From Streptomyces sp. NBC_01283 (lineage in GTDB: Bacteria > Actinomycetota > Actinomycetes > Streptomycetales > Streptomycetaceae), in NCBI RefSeq assembly GCF_041435335.1, contig NZ_CP108430.1, forward strand, positions 6,733,001 through 6,797,000: a stretch of DNA of 64,000 bases, in the 5' to 3' direction. The notes beneath the pieces were generated by a model, which was given only the letters and a program-made list of their open reading frames with translations, made no database searches and had not been told where the DNA came from. This document shows positions 57,770 through 64,000 of this stretch, one piece after another; the first letter of the stretch is position 1; each line of letters begins with the position of its first letter. The position numbers and the translations under genes were made by a program.

Positions 57770-60283
57770 ATGTCCGTCCTGACGCGCGACGAAGCGCAGA
57801 CCCGAGCCCGGCTCATCGAGGTCCAGCGGTACACGGTCGAGCTCGACCTGACCCGCGGGACCGAGACCTTCGACTCCCGTACCGTCATCCGGTTCACGGC
57901 GCTCGGGGAGCCCGCGGCCACGGTCGACACCTTCGTCGAGGTCAAGCCCGCCGAGCTGCGCTCCGTCACCCTGGACGGGCAGGCGATCGACCCGGCGCGC
58001 CTCGACGGGAACCGGCTCGCGCTCACCGGGCTCACCGCGGGCGAACACGAACTGCGCGTCGACGCGGCCATGCGCTACTCGCACACCGGCGAGGGCATGC
58101 ACCGCTTCACCGACCCCACGGACGGCGAGACGTACACGTACACGCAGCTGTTCATGGAGGACGTACAGCGCGTCTTCGCCGCCTTCGACCAGCCCGACCT
58201 GAAGTCCGTATTCGAGCTGACCGTCACCGCCCCCGAAGGCTGGACCGTCCTCGCGAACGGCGTCACCGAGCACGTCGGCGGCGGCACCTGGCGCGCCGCC
58301 GCCACCCCGCTGATCTCCACGTACCTCGTCGCCGTCGCCGCGGGCCCCTGGCACTCGGTGCACACCGAACACCGCGGCCTGCCCTTCGGCATCCACTGCC
58401 GCCGTTCACTCGCGCCCTTCCTGGACGCCGACGCCGACGAGATCCTCGACGTGACGCGCGCCTGCTACGACCGCTACCACGAGAAGTTCGAGGAGCCCTA
58501 CCCCTTCGACTCGTACGACCAGGCGTTCGTCCCGGAGTTCAACGCGGGCGCGATGGAGAACCCCGGGCTCGTCACCTTCCGCGACGAGTTCATCTACCGC
58601 TCCGCCGTCACCGAGACCGAGCGGCAGACCCGCGCCATGGTCATCGCGCACGAGATGGCCCACATGTGGTTCGGCGACCTCGTCACCCTGCGATGGTGGG
58701 ACGACATCTGGCTGAACGAGTCCTTCGCCGAGTACATGGGCTTCCAGACCACGGCCGAGGCCACCCGCTTCACGGACACCTGGACGGACTTCGGCGTCGC
58801 CCGCAAGTCCTGGGGATACGACGCCGACCAGCGCCCCTCCACCCACCCCGTCGCGCCCGACCCGGACGCCGTGCCCGACACCGCCTCCGCGATGCTCAAC
58901 TTCGACGGCATCTCGTACGCCAAGGGCGCGTCCGCCCTGCGCCAGCTCGTCGCCTGGCTCGGCGAGAAGGACTTCCTCGCCGGCATCAACACTCACATCG
59001 CCCGGCACAAGTTCTCCAACGCCACCCTCGCCGACTTCATCGAGTCCCTCGCCCACGCCACCGACCGCGACGTGCACGCCTGGGCCGACCAGTGGCTGCG
59101 CACCACCGGCGTCGACACCCTCACCCCGGCCGTCACGCACGACGCCCGCGAATGGACCCTGGCCGTCGACCGCGACGGCAGCCGCCCCCACCGCATCGCC
59201 GTAGGCGTGTACGACCGCGACCTCACCGACACCCAGGGCCTGGTCCTGCGCGAGCGCTACGAGAGCGACGTCCCGCACACCGGGACCGACACACCCCGCG
59301 ACGGCGGCCGCCCCGCCCTGATCGTCCCGAACGACCAGGACCTCACGTACGCCAAGATCCGCCTCGACGAGGTCTCCATGGAGACGGCCCTGCGCAGCCT
59401 CTCCCGCGTCCCCGACGCCCTCACCCGCGCCGTCCTGTGGAACAGCCTGCGCGACATGGTCCGCGACGGCGAACTCGACGGCATGACCTACCTGGAGACG
59501 GCCCGCGCGCATCTGCCCGACGAGACCGACCTCGCCCTCGTCCAGGGCGTCCTCGCCTTCGCCACCACCCACATCGCGGGCCGCTTCCTGACCCCGGAGC
59601 GGCGGGCCGTCGCCCTCACCACCCTCACCGAACTGTGCCGCGACCTGATCCGGCGCACGGAGGACGGCTCACACCCGGGCCTGCGGCTCACCGCCGTGCG
59701 CGGCTTCATCGACGTGGCGACGCGCCCCGACCCGCTCCAGGAGTGGCTCTCCGAGGGCACCGTCCCCGGCGGCCCCGAGCTCGACCCCGAGCTGCGCTGG
59801 CGCGCCCTGACCCGCCTCGCCGTCCTGGGCACCGCCGACGAGTCCGCGATCGCCGCCGAGCTGGAGCGCGACCCCAGCGCCACCGGCCAGGAGGGCGCGG
59901 CCCGCTGCCGTGCCGCGTTGCCCGACCCGGAGGCCAAACGCCGCGCGTGGGAGGCGATGTTCGCCTCCGACGACCTCTCCAACTACCTCCTCACCGCCAC
60001 CGCCCAGGGCTTCTGGCAGCCCGAACAGGCCGATCTCGTACGGGAGTACATCCCCCGCTACTACGAGGACGCGGTCGCCGTCGCCGCCCGGCGCGGCCCC
60101 GCCATCGCCGACGTCGCAGGACGGTGGGCCTTCCCGGCATCCGCGGTGGACGCCGAGACGCTCCGCCTGGGCGAGGAGTGCCTCCGCGGCGCCGACCTCA
60201 TCCCCGCCCTGCGCCGCAAGCTGGCCGACCAACTGGATGACCTGGCACGGGCGTTGCGGGTGAGGGAGGCGACGGGGGTCTAA
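57770..60283 (+). CDS. pepN: Aminopeptidase N
   Basis: An 837-aa M1 zinc aminopeptidase, cytoplasmic. The exopeptidase motif GAMEN is at residues 260-264 and the zinc motif HEMAHMWFGDL at about 294, with the third ligand in NESFAEYMG. The N-terminal beta-saddle (RYTVELDLTRGTETFDSRTVIRF) and C-terminal ERAP1-like helical domain give the normal length for actinobacterial PepN. ATG 57770. Downstream of chorismate mutase but with its own 85-bp spacer. Confidence 0.96.
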   Translation: MSVLTRDEAQTRARLIEVQRYTVELDLTRGTETFDSRTVIRFTALGEPAATVDTFVEVKPAELRSVTLDGQAIDPARLDGNRLALTGLTAGEHELRVDAAMRYSHTGEGMHRFTDPTDGETYTYTQLFMEDVQRVFAAFDQPDLKSVFELTVTAPEGWTVLANGVTEHVGGGTWRAAATPLISTYLVAVAAGPWHSVHTEHRGLPFGIHCRRSLAPFLDADADEILDVTRACYDRYHEKFEEPYPFDSYDQAFVPEFNAGAMENPGLVTFRDEFIYRSAVTETERQTRAMVIAHEMAHMWFGDLVTLRWWDDIWLNESFAEYMGFQTTAEATRFTDTWTDFGVARKSWGYDADQRPSTHPVAPDPDAVPDTASAMLNFDGISYAKGASALRQLVAWLGEKDFLAGINTHIARHKFSNATLADFIESLAHATDRDVHAWADQWLRTTGVDTLTPAVTHDAREWTLAVDRDGSRPHRIAVGVYDRDLTDTQGLVLRERYESDVPHTGTDTPRDGGRPALIVPNDQDLTYAKIRLDEVSMETALRSLSRVPDALTRAVLWNSLRDMVRDGELDGMTYLETARAHLPDETDLALVQGVLAFATTHIAGRFLTPERRAVALTTLTELCRDLIRRTEDGSHPGLRLTAVRGFIDVATRPDPLQEWLSEGTVPGGPELDPELRWRALTRLAVLGTADESAIAAELERDPSATGQEGAARCRAALPDPEAKRRAWEAMFASDDLSNYLLTATAQGFWQPEQADLVREYIPRYYEDAVAVAARRGPAIADVAGRWAFPASAVDAETLRLGEECLRGADLIPALRRKLADQLDDLARALRVREATGV

Positions 60284-60407
60284 CGTCCCGCCGGTTAGGG
60301 GGACTAGGTCCGGGGACCCATGCGGACCTGGTCCCAGCCGACGATCGCGCGGGCCCGCGGGCCCGCCTAGGCTCGAAGATCCGTCACGAGATCCTCAGGA
60401 GCCCGCA

Positions 60408-61253
60408 GTGATCGTCATCACCGGTGCCACCGGAAACGTGGGCCGCGCCCTCGCCGCCCAGCTCACCGCCGTGGAGGCCCCCGTCCGCGCGCTGACCCGC
60501 GATCCGCTGCGGGCACGCCTGCCCACCGGCGCCGAGGCGGCGCGCTTCGACCCCGCCGCCGAACCCGCGGACCTCGCCCCGCTGTTCGACGGCGCGTCCG
60601 CGCTGTTCCTGCACGCGGCGGCCGTCGGCGAGCACGGCGACGCGGTCCTCGCGGCGGCCCGCGAGGGCGGCGTCCGGCACGTCGTCATGCTGTCGTCGGG
60701 AATCATCGCAAAGGGCGCCGACGAGACCAACCCCATCTACGTCATGCACGCGGACCTGGAGGAGCGGGTGCGCCGCAGCGGTCTCGCCCCGACCTTCCTG
60801 CGGCCCAACGCCTTCGCCACCAACTCCTTCCAGTGGGCGGAGCAGATCCGCGCGGGCGACACCGTGCGCGGCCCCTTCGCGGGAGCCCTGACCGCGCCGA
60901 TCCACGAGGCCGACATCGCCGCCGTCGCCGCCCGCGCCCTGCTGGACGACGGGCACCGCGGTCTCGCCCATCGCCTCACGGGGCCCGCCGCGGTGTCGAC
61001 CGAGGAGCAGATACACGCCATCGGGCAGGCACTCGGGCGCGACCTGCAATTCGTCGAGGTGCCGCCGGAGGACGTGACCGCGGACATGTTCCCGCACGTC
61101 CCCGCGGGGATGCTGCCGGCCATCCTGGCGGCCTTCGCCGCCACCGTCGGTGTCGCGCCGGAGATCACCTCCACGGTGGAGACGGTGACGGGCACACCGG
61201 CGCGGACCTTCACCGAGTGGGCAGGGGACCACGCGGACGACTTCCGGGCCTGA
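60408..61253 (+). CDS. NmrA-like NAD(P)-binding protein
   Basis: A 281-aa atypical SDR: IVITGATGNVGRALAAQL (GxxGxxG), RALTRDP, VVMLSSGIIAKG, FLRPNAFATNSFQWAEQI and PIHEADIAAVAARALLDD are characteristic of the NmrA/NAD(P)H-binding group, which lacks the YxxxK dyad and may sense redox state or act as a reductase. GTG 60408. Followed by a hairpin and the siderophore genes. Substrate unknown. Confidence 0.9.
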   Translation: MIVITGATGNVGRALAAQLTAVEAPVRALTRDPLRARLPTGAEAARFDPAAEPADLAPLFDGASALFLHAAAVGEHGDAVLAAAREGGVRHVVMLSSGIIAKGADETNPIYVMHADLEERVRRSGLAPTFLRPNAFATNSFQWAEQIRAGDTVRGPFAGALTAPIHEADIAAVAARALLDDGHRGLAHRLTGPAAVSTEEQIHAIGQALGRDLQFVEVPPEDVTADMFPHVPAGMLPAILAAFAATVGVAPEITSTVETVTGTPARTFTEWAGDHADDFRA

Positions 61254-61421
61254 GCCACCGGCGAGTCATGAGGGGCGCTTAGCACCCCTGCCCGTGCCGA
61301 CACGCTTTCTCCGCGCGGCAGTACCACTTTCGGGTTCGGATCGTTGTGCTCCCCGGGCGTGCCGTCAATTCGGCAGACAGGCTGGTTGTCCCCGCCCGAG
61401 CGCACCCGAAGGACGTCGCCC
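61254..61421 (+). promoter_or_regulatory. Upstream region of the putative siderophore operon
   Basis: A 168-bp spacer. It contains the near-perfect inverted repeat AGGGGCGC-TTA-GCACCCCT (61271-61289), a possible terminator or operator. No good match to the DmdR/DtxR iron-box consensus was found, though iron control would be expected for these genes. Confidence 0.45.
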
Positions 61422-62825
61422 ATGAGCACTCCGCCGCCCCTCGCCGGAGGAGCCCAAGGCCCTGACGCGCTGCGGCCGTTGCTCACCGCCGCCCTCGACG
61501 CCCTGCGCACCGGGGCGACCGCCCGCGGGGGACCGCTCCCTGCGGGCGGTCCCACCGCGGTGGCCGCCCGGGTGCGCGAAGCCACCGGCGAGATCCTGCC
61601 CGACCGGGGCACGGGCGCCGAAGCGGCCCTGCGCACGCTCGTCCACGCGCTCGCCGAGGGGGCCGCCGACCCCGCGGACGCCCTGTGCGCCGCCCATCTG
61701 CACTGCCCGCCGCTCGCCCTGGCCGTCGCCGCCGACCTGGCCGCCTCCGCGCTCAACCCCTCGATGGACTCCTGGGACCAGGCGCCCGCCGCCTCGGAGA
61801 TCGAGGCCCTGGTCACCCGCGCGCTGGCCGCCGAGGCCTACGGAACCGGCAACGGAACCGGCAGGGGAGACGCCCTCGTCACCACCGGCGGCACCGAAGC
61901 CAACCAGCTCGCCCTGCTCCTGGCCCGCGAGCGCACCGCCGCGCACGGCCCCGTCCAGCTCGTCGTCGGCGAGAACGCCCACCACTCGCTCGGCCGCGCC
62001 GCCTGGCTCCTCGGCATGCCGGACCCCGTCACCGTGCCCGCGCCCGCCGGCGCCCTCGACCCCGCCGCGCTCGACGAAGCGCTCTCCCAACTCACCGGGC
62101 CGCCCGGCTCGTTCCTCGTCGCCGCCACCGCGGGCACCACCGACGCCGGACTCATCGACCCCCTAGACCAGATCGCCGACCTCTGCGCGGAGCACGGCGC
62201 CCGACTGCACGTCGACGCCGCATACGGCGGTCCGCTCCTCTTCAGCGGCGTACGAAGAGGGCTGCTGCACGGCATGGAGCGCGCCGACAGCATCACCTTC
62301 GACCTGCACAAGCTGGGCTGGCAGCCCGTCGCCGCCGGACTGCTCCTGGTCCGCGACCCGCACGACCTAGCGGCGCTCGGCCACCACGCCGACTACCTCA
62401 ACGCGGACGACGACACCGAAGCGGGCCTCCCCGACCTCCTCGGGCGTTCCCTGCGCACCACGCGCCGACCCGACGTCCTGAAGATCGCCGTCACCCTCAA
62501 GGCCCTCGGGCGGACGGGCATCGGCGCACTCGTCGACCAGGTCTGCGACCAGGCAAAGGAGTTCGCGGCCCTCATCGCCACACACCCCGGCTTCGAGCTG
62601 TATGACCGGCCCGCCCTCAGCACGGTCCTGTTCCGTCCCCTCGGCGCCGACGACGACCACATCGCGTACGTCAGGCGCGAACTGCTCGGCCAGGGCCGCG
62701 CCGTCCTCGGGCGGGCCACGATCGACGGACGCCGCTGGCTCAAGGCCACCCTGCTCAACCCGCACACCCGGCCCGGCGACCTCGCCGAGATCCTGAAGCT
62801 CGTGGAAGGAACCACCCCCCGATGA
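61422..62825 (+). CDS. PLP-dependent (group II) amino-acid decarboxylase
   Basis: A 467-aa fold-type I PLP decarboxylase. Landmarks: LNPSMDSWDQAPAASEIEALV, TTGGTEANQLALLLARERT, ENAHHSLGRAAWLLG, TAGTTDAGLIDPLDQIADLC, HVDAAYGGPLLF and the PLP lysine in DSITFDLHKLGWQPVAAGLLLVRD. It resembles lysine or diaminobutyrate decarboxylases of NRPS-independent siderophore pathways, giving cadaverine or 1,3-diaminopropane. It is clearly diverged from the DesA type I recall from desferrioxamine clusters. ATG 61422; its stop overlaps the monooxygenase start. Confidence 0.88.
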   Translation: MSTPPPLAGGAQGPDALRPLLTAALDALRTGATARGGPLPAGGPTAVAARVREATGEILPDRGTGAEAALRTLVHALAEGAADPADALCAAHLHCPPLALAVAADLAASALNPSMDSWDQAPAASEIEALVTRALAAEAYGTGNGTGRGDALVTTGGTEANQLALLLARERTAAHGPVQLVVGENAHHSLGRAAWLLGMPDPVTVPAPAGALDPAALDEALSQLTGPPGSFLVAATAGTTDAGLIDPLDQIADLCAEHGARLHVDAAYGGPLLFSGVRRGLLHGMERADSITFDLHKLGWQPVAAGLLLVRDPHDLAALGHHADYLNADDDTEAGLPDLLGRSLRTTRRPDVLKIAVTLKALGRTGIGALVDQVCDQAKEFAALIATHPGFELYDRPALSTVLFRPLGADDDHIAYVRRELLGQGRAVLGRATIDGRRWLKATLLNPHTRPGDLAEILKLVEGTTPR

Positions 62826-64000
62826 CCGGCCAGAACGACAAGCCCGCCCCGCCGCTCACCACCCCCGAGGACCCCCGGGACCTGGTCGGCATCGGCATCG
62901 GCCCGTTCAACCTCTCCCTCGCCGCCCTCGCCCAGCCCCTGGCCGGACTCGACGCCGCCTTCTACGAACAGCGGCCCGCCTTCCACTGGCACCCCGGGCT
63001 CCTCATCGACGGCGCCAGTCTCCAAGTGCCGTTCCTCGCCGACCTGGTGACCCTCGCCGACCCGGCGAACCCCTGGTCGTTCCTCAGCTACCTCAAGACC
63101 CGTGAGCGGCTCTTCCCCTTCTACTTCGCCGAGCGGTTCCACATCCAGCGCGCCGAGTACGACGCGTACTGCCGCTGGGTCAGCGAGAACCTGACCTCGC
63201 TGCACTTCGGGCACCAGATCGACGCGGTGCGCTGGAACCCCGAACGCGACCTCTTCGAGGTCGACTTCACGCAGCTCGACGCCGAAGGGGAGGCCGAGGC
63301 GCTCGGCCGTACGTACACGAAGAACATCGCCGTCGGCGTCGGCACCGCGCCCCACATCCCCGAACCGCTCAAGCCCCTCGCGGACGCCCCCACCGTCCCC
63401 GTGATCCACTCCGCGGACTATCTCCTGCACCGCGACCGGCTGCTCGCCGCCGAGCACATCACCGTCATCGGCTCCGGCCAGTCCGGCGCCGAAGTCTTCC
63501 TCGACCTGCTCAAGCACCGCCCGGTGGGCGCCGAGAAGATCCACTGGCTGGCCCGCACCGAGGCCTTCGCGCCCATGGAGTACTCCAAGCTCGGCCTGGA
63601 GCACTTCACCCCCGACTACACCCGCTACTTCCACTCCCTGCCCGAAGCCGTGCGTGACGGACTCGTCCCCCACCAGTGGCAGCTCCACAAGGGCATCGAC
63701 GCCGACACCATCGCCGCCATCCACGACGAGCTCTACCAGCGCACCCTGCACGGCGGCTGGCCCGACGCCGTCCTCACCCCCGGCGTCTCCGTGCGCACCG
63801 CGGGCCGCGTCGCCACCACCCGCGTGGAACTCCACCTGGAACACCTCCAGCAGGGCACCCGCTCCCGCCTCACCACCGACGCCGTCGTGCTCGCCACCGG
63901 CTACCGCGAACGCCCCCTCGACCAGCTCCTCGCGGGCCTCGACCCCTACATGCGCCGGGACTCCTCGGAGCGCCCCCGGGTCGACGAGCGGTACCGCCTC
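62822..64000 (+). CDS. Lysine/ornithine/diamine N-monooxygenase, 3' end outside window
   Basis: The first 393 codons of an FAD/NADPH N-hydroxylating monooxygenase. LVGIGIGPFNLSLAAL is the FAD-binding GxGxxN motif, FHWHPGLLIDGASLQVPFLADLVTLADP is diagnostic, ITVIGSGQSGAEVFLDLL is the NADPH-binding fold, and AVVLATGYRERPLDQLL is the L-ATGY motif. Such enzymes make the hydroxamate nitrogen of siderophores from lysine, ornithine or a diamine. ATG 62822 overlaps the decarboxylase stop (ATGA). With a decarboxylase before it, a diamine such as cadaverine or diaminopropane is the likely substrate. Confidence 0.9.
   Translation, partial: MTGQNDKPAPPLTTPEDPRDLVGIGIGPFNLSLAALAQPLAGLDAAFYEQRPAFHWHPGLLIDGASLQVPFLADLVTLADPANPWSFLSYLKTRERLFPFYFAERFHIQRAEYDAYCRWVSENLTSLHFGHQIDAVRWNPERDLFEVDFTQLDAEGEAEALGRTYTKNIAVGVGTAPHIPEPLKPLADAPTVPVIHSADYLLHRDRLLAAEHITVIGSGQSGAEVFLDLLKHRPVGAEKIHWLARTEAFAPMEYSKLGLEHFTPDYTRYFHSLPEAVRDGLVPHQWQLHKGIDADTIAAIHDELYQRTLHGGWPDAVLTPGVSVRTAGRVATTRVELHLEHLQQGTRSRLTTDAVVLATGYRERPLDQLLAGLDPYMRRDSSERPRVDERYRL

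Noticed and set aside
61254..61421. Iron box (DtxR/DmdR) before the siderophore genes
   Set aside because: Only CTTAGCACC resembles part of the consensus; no 19-bp match with the required symmetry.

Overview
The window is a chromosomal segment of a Streptomyces or very close actinomycete. GC is very high with strong third-position GC bias, GTG and TTG starts are frequent, and genes are often coupled by 4-nt ATGA/GTGA overlaps. The histidine/tryptophan gene order is the streptomycete one, including bifunctional priA and the small trpM/trpX gene. I see no tRNA, rRNA, CRISPR array, phage or IS element.

Layout. (1) 1-3.6 kb, minus strand: truncated ybaK-like gene, LON-domain protein, a conserved hypothetical and a large membrane protein. 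(2) 3.8-9.6 kb, plus: his operon hisD-hisC-hisB-(54-aa membrane peptide)-hisH-priA-(RidA-like)-hisF. (3) 9.6-12.7 kb: an ArsR-type regulator with a very strong operator-like palindrome, an MFS exporter, and a VOC/TIGR03085 pair on the other strand. (4) 12.7-20.2 kb: hisI, a secreted protein, trpE with associated membrane-protein genes, then trpC-trpM-trpB-trpA. PriA serves both pathways because there is no trpF. (5) 20.2-22.1 kb: DsbA-like thioredoxin and lgt. (6) 22.2-29.9 kb, minus: a seven-gene, fully overlapping operon of four ADP-ribosylglycohydrolase-family proteins, a ribokinase-family kinase, a class III CoA-transferase and a CitE/HpcH lyase. This is the best candidate for an undescribed pathway. 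(7) 30.2-37.2 kb: VIT1/CCC1 transporter, then gltB-gltD (glutamate synthase) with GlnR-like sites upstream. (8) 37.5-41.6 kb: a sugar ABC importer without its own ATPase, with a DasR-like core site and other repeats upstream, beside a GH46 chitosanase. (9) 41.7-50.1 kb: hypotheticals, SDR, VWA protein, secreted tyrosine phosphatase, cold-shock protein plus DEAD-box helicase, a Cys-rich pentapeptide-repeat protein and a zinc metalloprotease. (10) 50.4-57.3 kb: secreted trypsin, Tat-exported GH101 endo-alpha-N-acetylgalactosaminidase, GH35 beta-galactosidase and an AraC regulator, suggesting use of mucin-type O-glycans. (11) 57.3-61.3 kb: chorismate mutase, aminopeptidase N and an NmrA-like reductase. 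(12) 61.4-64 kb: a PLP decarboxylase overlapping an N-hydroxylating monooxygenase that runs off the end, the start of a hydroxamate siderophore locus.

How parts connect: regions 2 and 4 are amino-acid biosynthesis tied together by PriA; gltBD supplies glutamate for the transaminase and amidotransferase steps; regions 8 and 10 are extracellular glycan harvesting; region 6 looks like N-riboside/ADP-ribose hydrolysis feeding a sugar kinase and a CoA-ester cleavage module. Several interspersed inverted repeats of a kind common in Streptomyces lie between genes, and at two places (trpM, ADP-ribosylglycohydrolase 1) such sequence seems to have become coding sequence.
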